The notes below the pieces were generated by a model that had not been told where the DNA came from, made no database searches, and was given only the letters and a program-made list of their open reading frames with translations. Shown one piece after another: positions 6,558-15,639 of a DNA stretch of 64,000 nucleotides. The first letter of the stretch is position 1. The number at the start of each line of letters is the position of its first letter. The stretch is taken from positions 868,001-932,000 of the forward strand of contig OZ253937.1 of the NCBI GenBank assembly GCA_965267185.1, written 5' to 3'. The stretch is from G965267185 sp965267185 (GTDB taxonomy: Bacteria > Pseudomonadota > Alphaproteobacteria > UBA6615). The position numbers and the translations under genes are program-made.

Positions 6558-8336
6558 TTATTTCGGCGGGATGATCGGCAACAGCAGCGAAGCCGGATGA
6601 TCCGGCCCGCTATGCAAGGTGACTTCGCCGCCGAAGATGTGCTCGGGCCGGTCGACCGGGTCGTCGTGCAGGAACGGGCCGACCCCGGTGAAATTGTTCT
6701 TCATGTTCGACAGCCGGTGATCGGTCGCGCAGGAGTACACATAATCCTTGCCGCGCACGCTCAACGCTAGGCGATAACCGGCGGGAACGACGACGCAAGT
6801 CGGCCAGATTTCGATATCGAGTTCGTAAATCTCGCCGGGCGTTAGCGGCTGCTTCTCGTCGTGGGTATGCCAGGGCTGCCATTCGGTCGATTTTTGCGGA
6901 TCGAGCTTGCGGTGCGACGCTCGGAGCCAACCATTGGCAATCGGGGTGTGTGGGTCGAGCGTGCCCTGGAAAACGATTTCTTTCATATCGGGGGAGAACA
7001 GGCGTACCACCAGAAACAGATCGGCATCCTCGGTCGCCGAAGACACGAACAATTTCGCCGCTAACGGCCCGGTAATTTCCACGTCTTCGCGCCAAGGCGG
7101 TAGGAAGAAAGTAACGCCGTCGCCCAGCCCGTCATAACTTATCGCGCTAGCCTGCGCCGGAGGGCATGCCGTCAAACAAAGGTTATCGGGGTCGAGATAG
7201 GTCTTGGTCCACTCGGTACGGGCAATCGGCCATTCGTCCTCACCGCGAATGAGAAAGTTCTCGCCGACATGGCGCACCTTGAGTTGAACTTTTGGCTGGT
7301 CCTGCCAGCCGGTCTCTTCGCCTTTGAGGAAATGGCCGAAATACTTTTTCTGCAGTTCGACGCCGTAAGGCGTGTAGAACTCGGTCCAGTGCTCGAAGCC
7401 GTGGCACTCCAACCATTTCTGCTCGGAAGCGGCGTGCAGGAAGCCGTTGTAGTTGCCACGGGGATGCAGGCCTTGGCCGCCCCAACTGGCCGCGGATAAT
7501 AAGGGTGTCTTTATTTTTGACAGATCGGCGGTGCGGTCGCGATACCAGTCGTTGATCATTTCCTGGGTTTGCAGACGGTCGCCCAAATCGACACGGTTGG
7601 TTGCCAGCTCATCGTCGGTCAGGGTCTCGGGACCGCAGACCAGCTCCCCATGAACCGCGCTTTTGGGCCCATTTTCGCCACGGCCATGCTGCACCGACTT
7701 GATCTGCATGTCGTACCAGTTGCTTTGAAAGGTATTGAGAATGCCGCCATGGTGGGTGCCGTCGCGGTAGTAGTCGACCTGGCCTTCCCAAATGCAGAGC
7801 GCGGCGAGATGGTTGGGTTGCAGCGCGGCGACTTGCCACTGGTTGATGGCGTAATAGGAAATGCCGGTGAGGCCGACCTTACCGTTCGACCAAGGCTGGA
7901 CACCGGCCCAGTCGATGCAGGCGGCAAAGTCTTGCGTTTCGCGCGGGCTGCGGCAGTCGATCACGCCAGGGGAACGGCCAGCGCCGCGGCTGTCGACGCG
8001 GATGCACACATAGCCGTCGGGCACCCACTGTTCCGGATCGACCGTTTCCCAGCTTTGATGCACGTTCGACGAGCCTTCGAGCGCTTCGGGATGGGCGGCG
8101 GAGAAGATATCCCACGTCGTCTTGTAGCCTTCCTGCCAGGCTAAATCCTTGCCGTAGGGGCCGTGACTCATCAGAACCGGGAACTGACCGTCGCTGTCGG
8201 GCCGGTAAATGTTGGCGCGCAGGATGAGGCCGTCGTCCATTTCAATTGGCGCGTCCCACTCGATGATCATGCCATCGCGCGACTCGATCTTATGTTGGCC
8301 GTCTTTCGTCGATGGGCCGCCCGATGCGTTGTTCAT
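6558..8336 (-). CDS. CocE/NonD-family (X-Pro dipeptidyl-peptidase-like) hydrolase
   Basis: 592 residues. An alpha/beta-hydrolase domain occupies about 20-345. The strand-turn VLMSHGPYGKD (Tyr61, the oxyanion-hole Tyr of this family), the RVDSRGAGRSPG loop and the nucleophile elbow GLTGISYYA (Ser160) are all present. The C-terminal half is the jelly-roll domain of the PepX/CocE family (VSSATEDADLFLVVRLF; GEIYELDIEIWPT; GYRLALSVRGKD). Relatives hydrolyse esters or X-Pro peptides; the true substrate cannot be read. No signal peptide is visible, so it is probably cytoplasmic. It forms a likely two-gene unit with the MFS permease downstream. Confidence 0.9.
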   Translation of the reverse strand: MNNASGGPSTKDGQHKIESRDGMIIEWDAPIEMDDGLILRANIYRPDSDGQFPVLMSHGPYGKDLAWQEGYKTTWDIFSAAHPEALEGSSNVHQSWETVDPEQWVPDGYVCIRVDSRGAGRSPGVIDCRSPRETQDFAACIDWAGVQPWSNGKVGLTGISYYAINQWQVAALQPNHLAALCIWEGQVDYYRDGTHHGGILNTFQSNWYDMQIKSVQHGRGENGPKSAVHGELVCGPETLTDDELATNRVDLGDRLQTQEMINDWYRDRTADLSKIKTPLLSAASWGGQGLHPRGNYNGFLHAASEQKWLECHGFEHWTEFYTPYGVELQKKYFGHFLKGEETGWQDQPKVQLKVRHVGENFLIRGEDEWPIARTEWTKTYLDPDNLCLTACPPAQASAISYDGLGDGVTFFLPPWREDVEITGPLAAKLFVSSATEDADLFLVVRLFSPDMKEIVFQGTLDPHTPIANGWLRASHRKLDPQKSTEWQPWHTHDEKQPLTPGEIYELDIEIWPTCVVVPAGYRLALSVRGKDYVYSCATDHRLSNMKNNFTGVGPFLHDDPVDRPEHIFGGEVTLHSGPDHPASLLLPIIPPK

Positions 8337-8550
8337 GCTATCCCCCCGTTTGGTCGCGCCGCGACACGCAGTTTAACCGATTTGCGTTCTCGTTATGCCA
8401 TGACGGTCGATCCATAGTCATATTGCGAATTGTTATTGGAAGGGACCGCGACTATAAAACCGGCGCGCATTGCCTGCGCCCGAGTCGTTTGTCGGTACTT
8501 GTGCACAAGCGATTGCTGGCGCCGCTAAAGACTGCGAGGATCCTGCCGGA

Positions 8551-9213
8551 ATGAATGTGTTCGACGCCGCCCGCCAAAACATGGTCGACAGTCAGTTGCG
8601 GCCCAATCGTGTCACCGATCCGCTGATACTCGCCGCCATGTCGGAACTGCCGCGCGAACGGTTTGTGCCCAAGACGAAGCAGGGAATTGCCTATATCGAC
8701 GAGGACATCGAGGTCGCGCCCGGCCGTTTCTTGATGGAGCCGGTCGTATTGGCGCGGCTGCTGCAAGCGCTCGAACTGACAAGTGATTCGACGGTGTTGA
8801 ATATCGGTTGTGCGACAGGCTATGACGCGGCGCTGCTGGGCCGCGTCGCGGGCTCGGTGGTGGCGATCGAGAGTGACCCCGAGCTTGCCGCTCATGCCAG
8901 CGAGGCAATCAACGAGCTGGTGATCGATAATGTCGCGGTCGTCGAAGCGCCATTGAACGAAGGTTACCCAGGACAAGCGCCTTACGACGCTATTTTTATC
9001 AGCGGTGCCGTTGACGAGGTGCCGCCGGCTATCGCCAGCGAACTCGCACCGGATGGCCGGTTGACGGCCGTGATCGGCGGTGCCGAGCCGGGCATTCTGG
9101 GTCGCGCTTACCTTTATATTCGTACCGGCGGTGGGCTATCCGGCCGGCCGCTTTTCGATGCAGGAACGCAGATGTTGCCTGGTTTTGTTCGCGAAGAGAG
9201 TTTCGTTTTTTGA
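8551..9213 (+). CDS. Protein-L-isoaspartate O-methyltransferase homologue, probably divergent
   Basis: 220 residues from the ATG at 8551 (GAGGA about 12 nt upstream; an upstream TTG would add 27 unlikely residues). It has the PIMT fold: the DSQLRPNRVTDP N-terminus and the SAM-binding motif I as VLNIGCATGYDAALL. The canonical GTGSGY becomes GCATGY, and the family substrate-site segment TAAA-P is replaced by ISGAVDEVP. Repair activity is therefore doubtful. A canonical pcm is present at 32253. Homologues with this N-terminus commonly precede tolC in alphaproteobacteria, as here. The function of the divergent form is unknown. Confidence 0.85.
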   Translation: MNVFDAARQNMVDSQLRPNRVTDPLILAAMSELPRERFVPKTKQGIAYIDEDIEVAPGRFLMEPVVLARLLQALELTSDSTVLNIGCATGYDAALLGRVAGSVVAIESDPELAAHASEAINELVIDNVAVVEAPLNEGYPGQAPYDAIFISGAVDEVPPAIASELAPDGRLTAVIGGAEPGILGRAYLYIRTGGGLSGRPLFDAGTQMLPGFVREESFVF

Positions 9214-9308
9214 CGGAATGGAAACCAAAATTAGGTATCTGACATTTGGCGTCTCGTGTTACACGGGAGGCGCACGATTGAACTCAGCAGTAGAGGCAAA
9301 TCCGCAAG

Positions 9309-10688
9309 ATGCGCGTGCGTAACAAATTAGCGGTGATCAGCACCGCCGTTGTGGCCAACTTCATTGCGTTCTCACTGGCGCCCACCTATGCCGAAACCCT
9401 GGCTGAGGCGCTCGCAGAAGCTTACACGACCAATCCCGATCTCGTTGCGGAGCGCGCGCGGGTCCGTGCGGTCGACGAGCAAGTGCCACAGGCCCTGTCG
9501 AACTGGCGGCCCACCGTCACGTTTAGTGGCCGCTACGGGTTCCAAAGATCCGAGCGCGAGACCCCAACTGGCTTCACGAGAAGGGGCACCGACCAGCCCA
9601 CCAATGTCGGTGTCGATGTCTCGCAGAATGTTTTCCGTGGATTCCGCACCCAGGCGGAGACCGAGCGGGCGCAGAACCGCGTAGCGGCGGCGCGCAGTAG
9701 CTTGGTCGGCGTCGAACAAAGCGTTTTGCTCGAAGCGGTCGTCGCTTACGTCAACACCTTGCGTGATACCGCGGTCCTCGATTTACGCATCAACAACGTC
9801 AATGTGATCGATCAGCAGCTTCGCGCGACGCAAGACCGCTTCGATGTCGGCGAGCTCACGCGGACCGACGTTGCTCAGGCGGAAAGCCGGCTGTCGCGCG
9901 CCATTGCCGACCGGACGACAGCCGAAGCGGATCTGGAAACATCGCGGGCGGCCTACCGCCGGGCCATCGGCCGCGAAGCGGAAGACTTGCAGCAGCCGGA
10001 CTTGCCACCGAACCTGCCGGCATCCGAGGCCGAGGCCCTGGATCTGGCGTCGGTGAACAACCCTGATGTTGTTTTTGCCGATTTTACCGAGCGTGCCGCG
10101 CGTTCCGATATCGAACTGCGCCGGGGTGAACTCCTACCCTCCGTCACGCTCGATGCGTCGGTCGACCGCGGACGGGATAATCGGGGCTCCGACGTCGACG
10201 ATACCCAGGGCGAAATCACGGCGCGGCTGTCGGTGCCGTTGTATCAGTCGGGGGCGGTCTATTCGCGCATTCGCGAAGCCAAACAGACCGCTAGCCAACG
10301 ACTCTCGGAGCTGGCGCTGAGCAAGCGCGCAGCGGAGCAGGATGCCAGCGACGGCTGGGACGATTTCCGTTCCGCGCAAGCGCGAATCACGGCGTTCGAA
10401 TCGGAAGTGCGCGCACAGGAAGTCGCGTTTGAAGGGGTGCAACAGGAAGCGCAGGTCGGTTCGCGTACCGTCCTCGACGTCCTCGACGCCGAACAGGAAC
10501 TGCTCGACGCCCGGGTCAATCTGGTAACGGCCCGGCGCGATCTCATCGTTAACGGTTATCAACTGTTGTCGGCGATCGGCAAACTAACGGCCGAAGAGCT
10601 TGGCCTCGCTGTCGACCTCTACAATCCCACACGTAATTTCGATGCCGTCAGGGACAAGTTTTTCGGCAGCGATATCATCAACGAATAG
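9309..10688 (+). CDS. tolC: TolC-family outer-membrane channel protein
   Basis: 459 residues. A signal peptide (MRVRNKLAVISTAVVANFIA, cleavage probably after PTYA) is followed by ETLAEALAEAYTTNPDL, the usual TolC mature start. Two repeats of strands plus long helices are visible, with the SLVGVEQSVLLEAVVAYVNTLRD-type helix in the first and the QVGSRTVLDVLDAEQELLDA helix in the second. The trimer forms an outer-membrane barrel and periplasmic tunnel for type I secretion and drug efflux. No ABC or membrane-fusion partner is nearby, so it may serve several systems. It lies 95 bp after the methyltransferase homologue. Confidence 0.95.
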   Translation: MRVRNKLAVISTAVVANFIAFSLAPTYAETLAEALAEAYTTNPDLVAERARVRAVDEQVPQALSNWRPTVTFSGRYGFQRSERETPTGFTRRGTDQPTNVGVDVSQNVFRGFRTQAETERAQNRVAAARSSLVGVEQSVLLEAVVAYVNTLRDTAVLDLRINNVNVIDQQLRATQDRFDVGELTRTDVAQAESRLSRAIADRTTAEADLETSRAAYRRAIGREAEDLQQPDLPPNLPASEAEALDLASVNNPDVVFADFTERAARSDIELRRGELLPSVTLDASVDRGRDNRGSDVDDTQGEITARLSVPLYQSGAVYSRIREAKQTASQRLSELALSKRAAEQDASDGWDDFRSAQARITAFESEVRAQEVAFEGVQQEAQVGSRTVLDVLDAEQELLDARVNLVTARRDLIVNGYQLLSAIGKLTAEELGLAVDLYNPTRNFDAVRDKFFGSDIINE

Positions 10689-10802
10689 CTTCTAGCGTAC
10701 GTTTCCTGGCCGGTTACGGGCCCGCAGATTTCTCTAGCTTTGGGTGCTGGGCTCCCCTAGTTTAAATTCCGTTAACAATTTTCTGTGCCTATAGATTTAG
10801 TT

Positions 10803-11480
10803 ATGAGTGACGCGAACGCCGATCAACAAGAACCTTCAATGGAGGAAATTCTCGCCTCCATTCGCCGTATAATTTCCGAAGATGGCGAAGAGGGGGAAGA
10901 GGGAGCCGCGGAGACGGAAGAGCCCGTCGACGAGCCCGAACCTGTTGAAGCGGCGGCTGAAGAAGAGCCTGCTGAAGAAGAACCTGCCGACGATGACGAC
11001 GGTGTTCTCGTTCTGACGGATGTTGTTGAGGAAGAACCCGAAGCAGAAGCTGAACCAGAGCCCGAACCGGAACCTGAGCCGGAACCAGAACCCGAACCAG
11101 AGCCGGAACCAGAACCTGAGCCCGAACCGGAGCCAGAGCCAGAGCCCGAACCGGAGCCTGAACCCGAACCGGAGCCAGAGCCCGAACCGGAGCCTGAACC
11201 TGAGCCAGAGCCCGAACCGGAGCCTGAACCCGAGGCCGCCGAAGATGACGACGAGCATTTACTGTCGTTCGAGGCCGAGGAAAAGAGTGCGGCATCCATC
11301 TCCAGCCTAGTCACTACGCTCAGTTCGGGAATCCCGGTCGGCGGCGATGTAACGGTTGAGCAATTGACCCGCGATGTCTTGCGCGCCCTCTTGAAGGAAT
11401 GGCTGGATGCCAACTTGCCGTCGATGGTTGAGCAGATCGTTCGCGAGGAAATCCAGCGGGTGATCGAGAAATCCACCTAG
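10803..11480 (+). CDS. popZ: PopZ-like polar organising protein (DUF2497) with long Glu-Pro array
   Basis: 225 residues from the ATG at 10803; a GTG at 10785 is possible. The N-terminal helix EPSMEEILASIRRIISEDGE and the C-terminal block (LTRDVLRALLKEWLDANLPSM ... VREEIQRVIEKST) are the two conserved ends of DUF2497/PopZ proteins, which self-assemble at the cell pole and bind the chromosome-partitioning machinery. Between them is an acidic Pro-rich linker, here expanded to an uninterrupted run of 30 Glu-Pro pairs (codons 84-143). Linker acidity sets PopZ condensate properties in Caulobacter, so the array length may matter. The position between tolC and valS is a common alphaproteobacterial order. 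Confidence 0.85.
   Translation: MSDANADQQEPSMEEILASIRRIISEDGEEGEEGAAETEEPVDEPEPVEAAAEEEPAEEEPADDDDGVLVLTDVVEEEPEAEAEPEPEPEPEPEPEPEPEPEPEPEPEPEPEPEPEPEPEPEPEPEPEPEPEPEPEPEPEPEPEAAEDDDEHLLSFEAEEKSAASISSLVTTLSSGIPVGGDVTVEQLTRDVLRALLKEWLDANLPSMVEQIVREEIQRVIEKST
11052..11231 (+). repeat. 180-bp hexanucleotide array encoding (Glu-Pro)30
   Basis: Thirty consecutive GAR-CCN hexamers lie in the popZ frame. Synonymous positions vary (GAA/GAG, CCA/CCC/CCG/CCT) and larger blocks of about 18-30 bp recur. This suggests growth by slippage or unequal exchange under selection for the protein sequence. Confidence 0.9.
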
Positions 11481-11605
11481 CCGGCCCCGCGGGTGCCCTA
11501 AGCTGCGGGCATGTTTACCAAATTTGTCGAGATTAGCGCTGGCGGGCGATTAAGAGCTTCGCTAAACAGCAGCGTATCTGGAACTCCCTTTGCATGTGAT
11601 TTGCG

Positions 11606-14281
11606 ATGTTGGACAAAACCTATCGGCCGGCCAGTATCGAGGCCCGGCAATATGAACGTTGGGAAGCGAGCCAGGCGTTCGCCAGCGGCCAACAGGACGG
11701 CGATCCCTACACCATCGTTATCCCGCCGCCCAATGTCACCGGCAGCCTCCATATGGGCCACGCCCTCAACAATACGCTGCAAGACGTCCTCATCCGCTAT
11801 CGCCGCATGCAGGGCCGCGACGCTCTGTGGCAGCCGGGCACCGATCATGCCGGTATCGCCACCCAGATGGTGGTTGAGCGCCAACTCGGCGAGAAGGGTA
11901 TCCAGCTCGACCGAGGTAAGGCACTCGCAGACGAAAATATGGAGCGTATCGGGCGCGCCGATTTTCTCGGCAAGGTGTGGGCCTGGAAGGAAGAATCCGG
12001 CGGCACGATTCTGAATCAGCTCAAGCGGCTGGGCTCGTCGTGCGATTGGGGCCGTGAGCGCTTCACCATGGACAAGGGCCTATCGCGCGCGGTCCTCAAA
12101 GTGTTCGTCGAACTACACCGGAAGGGGCTGATCTATAAGGATCAGCGCCTGGTCAACTGGGACCCCAAGCTGCACACCGCGATTTCCGATCTGGAAGTGG
12201 TGCAGAAGGACGTCAACGGCCACTTGTGGTATTTCCGCTACCCGCTGGAAGACGATCCCGACCGCTTTGTCACCGTGGCGACGACCCGGCCCGAGACCAT
12301 GCTCGGCGATACCGGCGTTGCAGTTCATCCGGACGACGAGCGCTATAAGGATTTGATCGGCAAGAACGCGGTGCTGCCGATCGTCGGGCGCAAACTCAAG
12401 ATCGTCGCCGACGACTACGCCGACCCTGAGCAGGGCTCCGGCGCGGTTAAGATTACGCCGGCGCACGACTTCAACGACTTCGAAGTGGGCCGCCGGCACG
12501 GTCTCGACGAGATCAATATTTTCGATGAGAGCGCGCGCATCAACGATAACGCGCCGGAGGCCTATCGCGGTCTCGACCGCTTCGAGGCGCGCGAAAAAAT
12601 CGTCGCCGAGATCGAAGCGCTGGGGCTGCTCGAAAAGATCGACAAGCACAGCCACACGGTGCCCTACGGCGACCGGTCGGACGTGGTGATCGAGCCCTGG
12701 CTGACCGATCAGTGGTACGTCGATGCGGCGACCTTGGCGAAACCGGCCATCGAGGCGGTGGAGCAGGGGCGCACCAAATTCGTGCCGGAAAATTGGTCGA
12801 AGACCTATTTCGAATGGCTGCGTAACATCCAGCCCTGGTGCATCTCGCGCCAACTCTGGTGGGGGCATCAGATCCCCGCCTGGTACGGCCCGGACGGCGA
12901 GGTGTTCGTCGAACTCACCGAAGAGGACGCCCAGGCGGCGGCGAAGGCTCACTACGGCAAGGATGTCGAGCTGACGCGCGACGACGACGTGCTCGACACG
13001 TGGTTTTCGTCCGCGCTGTGGCCGTTCTCGACCCTCGGCTGGCCCGACGAAACGCCCGAATTGGCCCGCTACTACCCGACCGACGTTTTGGTCACGGGCT
13101 TCGATATCATCTTCTTCTGGGTCGCCCGGATGATGATGATGGGCCTGCACTTCATGGAGGAGGTGCCGTTCCACACGGTTTATATCCACGCCCTGGTGCG
13201 GGACGAGAAGGGCCAGAAAATGTCCAAGTCCAAGGGCAATGTGATGGACCCCTTGGAATTGATCGACGAGTTCGGCGCCGATGCGCTGCGCTTCACGCTT
13301 ACCGCCATGGCGGCGATGGGCCGTGACATCAAGCTGTCGGCGCAACGGGTCGGCGGCTACCGCAATTTCGGTACCAAACTTTGGAACGCCGCGCGCTTCT
13401 GCGAGCACTACGAGTGCCGCCTACCGGACGGCGGTTTTGACCCGTCGACATGCGATCTCACGCTCAACAAGTGGATCGTCGGCCGTGCTGCGGAAACCGC
13501 ACAGGCGGTGACCGAGGCACTCGACACCTACAAATTCGATCAAGCCGCGAGCGGTGTCTACCAGTTTGTCTGGCATACCTACTGCGACTGGTATTTGGAA
13601 CTCGCCAAGCCTGTTCTGCAAGGCGACGATGACGCCGCCAAACAGGAGACGCGGGCCGCGGCCGCGTGGACCTTGAACGCCATCCTTCGCATGCTGCATC
13701 CCTTCATGCCCTTCGTCACCGAGGAATTGTGGGAGCAATTCGGCGATACCGACCTGCTCATTTCCAGCGCGTGGCCGGCAGGCGACATCGCGCCGGTCGA
13801 TAACGAGGCGGCCGGAGAGATGGACTGGGTGGTACGTCTGGTCTCCGAAGTACGTGCCGTGCGTAGCGAGATCAATGTGCCGGCCAGCGCCAAGATTCCG
13901 GCGATCCTGCGCGGCGCGAGCGACGACAGTAAGGCGCGCTTGGCCACGCACCGCGATCAGATCCTCTGGCTGGCGCGGCTCGACGATGTGACCCTCGACG
14001 CCGAAATTCCCGAAGGGGCGGTTCAGCTCGTCCTCGACGAGGCGACTCTGGCCCTTCCGCTGGCCGATATCGTCGACCTCGATCAGGAGCGCGGCCGGCT
14101 GCAAAAGGAAATCGATAAGCTCGTGGCCGATATCGGCCAGATCGACAAGAAGCTGGCGAACAAAAACTTTACCAGCAAGGCGCCCGAGGAAGTTGTGGCC
14201 GAACAGCATGACCGCCGCGCCGCCGCCACCGATGCCAAGGAAAAGCTCGAAGCCGCGCTGACGCGTCTGAGCACCGCCTAG
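11606..14281 (+). CDS. valS: Valine-tRNA ligase
   Basis: 891 residues, normal for bacterial ValRS. Class I signatures are PPPNVTGSLHMGHALNNTLQ (HMGH form of HIGH) near residue 45 and QKMSKSKGNVMDP near 535. The editing (CP1) domain lies between, with TTRPETMLGDTGVAVHP. The C-terminal end carries the ValRS coiled coil (DLDQERGRLQKEIDKLVADI onwards). It charges tRNA-Val in the cytoplasm. It lies 125 bp after the PopZ-like gene and is probably transcribed separately or by read-through. Confidence 0.98.
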   Translation: MLDKTYRPASIEARQYERWEASQAFASGQQDGDPYTIVIPPPNVTGSLHMGHALNNTLQDVLIRYRRMQGRDALWQPGTDHAGIATQMVVERQLGEKGIQLDRGKALADENMERIGRADFLGKVWAWKEESGGTILNQLKRLGSSCDWGRERFTMDKGLSRAVLKVFVELHRKGLIYKDQRLVNWDPKLHTAISDLEVVQKDVNGHLWYFRYPLEDDPDRFVTVATTRPETMLGDTGVAVHPDDERYKDLIGKNAVLPIVGRKLKIVADDYADPEQGSGAVKITPAHDFNDFEVGRRHGLDEINIFDESARINDNAPEAYRGLDRFEAREKIVAEIEALGLLEKIDKHSHTVPYGDRSDVVIEPWLTDQWYVDAATLAKPAIEAVEQGRTKFVPENWSKTYFEWLRNIQPWCISRQLWWGHQIPAWYGPDGEVFVELTEEDAQAAAKAHYGKDVELTRDDDVLDTWFSSALWPFSTLGWPDETPELARYYPTDVLVTGFDIIFFWVARMMMMGLHFMEEVPFHTVYIHALVRDEKGQKMSKSKGNVMDPLELIDEFGADALRFTLTAMAAMGRDIKLSAQRVGGYRNFGTKLWNAARFCEHYECRLPDGGFDPSTCDLTLNKWIVGRAAETAQAVTEALDTYKFDQAASGVYQFVWHTYCDWYLELAKPVLQGDDDAAKQETRAAAAWTLNAILRMLHPFMPFVTEELWEQFGDTDLLISSAWPAGDIAPVDNEAAGEMDWVVRLVSEVRAVRSEINVPASAKIPAILRGASDDSKARLATHRDQILWLARLDDVTLDAEIPEGAVQLVLDEATLALPLADIVDLDQERGRLQKEIDKLVADIGQIDKKLANKNFTSKAPEEVVAEQHDRRAAATDAKEKLEAALTRLSTA

Positions 14282-14318
14282 GCCTTCCGCTGGGCCCAGA
14301 CCCGCCGCCCCGCGCGAT

Positions 14319-14368
14319 CTAGTCAGCGGGGCAGGCGGCTTATATGCTCGCGGCAAACTTAAGAACAA
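14319..14368 (+). promoter_or_regulatory. Promoter-like element, copy 1 (before AhpD-like gene)
   Basis: CTAGTCAG, 16 variable bases, then TATGCTCGCGGC and an AA-x-x-x-AAGAACA tail lie 46 nt before the AhpD-like start. The same arrangement with the same spacing occurs before ilvD (15567). TATGCT could be a -10 hexamer. The rest of the 132-bp gap shows no gene. Confidence 0.35.
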
Positions 14369-14413
14369 AAAGAGTCTGATGGGCACCATCGGACCCCAAC
14401 TTGTGAGGCCATC

Positions 14414-15025
14414 ATGTCCCGTATTCCTGCGCTGAAACGCGAAGATTTGCCCGAGCTCGAGCCCTATTTCGAACGCTCGATGGAGCGCATGGGTTTCGTC
14501 ACTAACGCCCAGTTCACCATGGCGCACCGGCCGCCAATCTTCAAAGCGTTTGTGGACATGGCGAGTGCGGTGTTTACCCAATACGGCAAGGTCACGCCCG
14601 GTCTCAAGGCGCTGGTCGGTCACGTTGCCAGCAAAGCCGTCGGTTGCCAGTACTGCGTGTCGCACACCGCCTCGAACGCGATGCAACCCGGCTACGACAC
14701 CGACGCGGAAAAGGTCGCGGCGGTTTGGGAGTACGAGACCAGCCCGCTGTTCACCGAAGCCGAACGCGCCGCGCTGGACTTCGCGCAGTGCGCCGCGGCC
14801 GTGCCCAACTTGGTCGAGGATTCCCACATCGCGCGGTTGCGCGAGCATTACACCGATGCTGAGATCGTCGAGATCAATGCCGTCGTCGCCTTCTACGGCT
14901 TCCTGAATCGCTGGAACGACAGCATGGCAACGGACCTGGAGGCGATTCCGTTCGATGTCGGCGGCCGTCTGCTCGCCGGCAAGGGCTGGACCCCCGGCAA
15001 GCACCAGGTGGAAGCGGCAGAGTAG
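14414..15025 (+). CDS. Carboxymuconolactone decarboxylase / AhpD-family protein
   Basis: 203 residues, all helical by composition. The AhpD-like active site is GCQYCVSHT (Cys78, Cys81, His84), the CxxCxxH motif of this family, preceded by a helix ending in LVGHVASKAV. Relatives are peroxidase-type disulfide reductases or gamma-carboxymuconolactone decarboxylases. The presence of both cysteines favours a redox (AhpD-like) role. The protein is cytoplasmic and no peroxiredoxin gene is adjacent. A small exported protein follows 20 bp downstream. Confidence 0.85.
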   Translation: MSRIPALKREDLPELEPYFERSMERMGFVTNAQFTMAHRPPIFKAFVDMASAVFTQYGKVTPGLKALVGHVASKAVGCQYCVSHTASNAMQPGYDTDAEKVAAVWEYETSPLFTEAERAALDFAQCAAAVPNLVEDSHIARLREHYTDAEIVEINAVVAFYGFLNRWNDSMATDLEAIPFDVGGRLLAGKGWTPGKHQVEAAE

Positions 15026-15045
15026 GGCGCAGCCCCATCTACCAG

Positions 15046-15531
15046 ATGAACCTCTCTGCAAGGACGCTACTTTTTCTGATTGCCGTCGTTTCGGCGGCGG
15101 ATTTCACTCACTCTGCATTAGCTCAAGGTAACGCGCCGGCGCTGCCCGGCAGCAGTGCCTTGCCGCCCGTCGTCGAGGGGTTGAGGGCGGCGGAACCGGC
15201 GATGAACGAAGAGGCTTATACGCAGTGTCTGGCTGCAGGTCTGTTCATCAGCAATCTGGCAAGAACGGCGACGATTAAAAGTACCGACCAATTGCTCGCC
15301 GATGCAATGGAGGCTTTCACTTGCGACTCTTCCAAACCGGTTCTAGCCGGTACTTACTATGTGCTCGGAACCATCGAGGTGTCTGGTGACTCACATCCAT
15401 ATGAAGCGCACATGGTCGAGACCGAGAATCCGTTTAGGGGTGGGACAAGCTGGACCTTCAGCTACCTCGAAATAAGCGGCTCAGAAGTATACCGCCGCAA
15501 AGGTTTCGAGCCGGTATTTCTGGACCGGTAA
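15046..15531 (+). CDS. Exported protein of unknown function
   Basis: 161 residues. A signal peptide is clear: MNLSARTLLFLIAVVSAADF then HSALAQG, probably cleaved after ALA. The mature part has two cysteines and a C-terminal region rich in aromatics (SWTFSYLEISGSEVYRRKGFEPVFLDR). No family is recognised. It lies 20 bp after the AhpD-like gene and may be cotranscribed. It is expected in the periplasm or outer envelope. Confidence 0.65.
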   Translation: MNLSARTLLFLIAVVSAADFTHSALAQGNAPALPGSSALPPVVEGLRAAEPAMNEEAYTQCLAAGLFISNLARTATIKSTDQLLADAMEAFTCDSSKPVLAGTYYVLGTIEVSGDSHPYEAHMVETENPFRGGTSWTFSYLEISGSEVYRRKGFEPVFLDR

Positions 15532-15566
15532 GCTGAAGATGGCGTCTTCGGGCGCGAGTCCGGCAC

Positions 15567-15618
15567 CTAGTCAGGCCGTGGCGGCGCGAGTATGCTCGCG
15601 GCCAATTAAAGAACAGAG
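15567..15618 (+). promoter_or_regulatory. Promoter-like element, copy 2 (before ilvD)
   Basis: CTAGTCAG, 16 bases, TATGCTCGCGGC, then CAATTAAAGAACA, the same layout as at 14319-14368. It ends 22 nt before ilvD, whose own Shine-Dalgarno is AGGAG. Confidence 0.35.
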
Positions 15619-15639
15619 CGTAAACTTTAGGAGAGCATC

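Noticed and set aside
12113..13408. 431-codon frame antisense to valS
   Set aside because: Antisense shadow in a GC-rich gene.
13421..15061. 546-codon frame antisense to valS and the AhpD-like gene
   Set aside because: It crosses two well-supported genes and an intergenic gap and has no homology signature.
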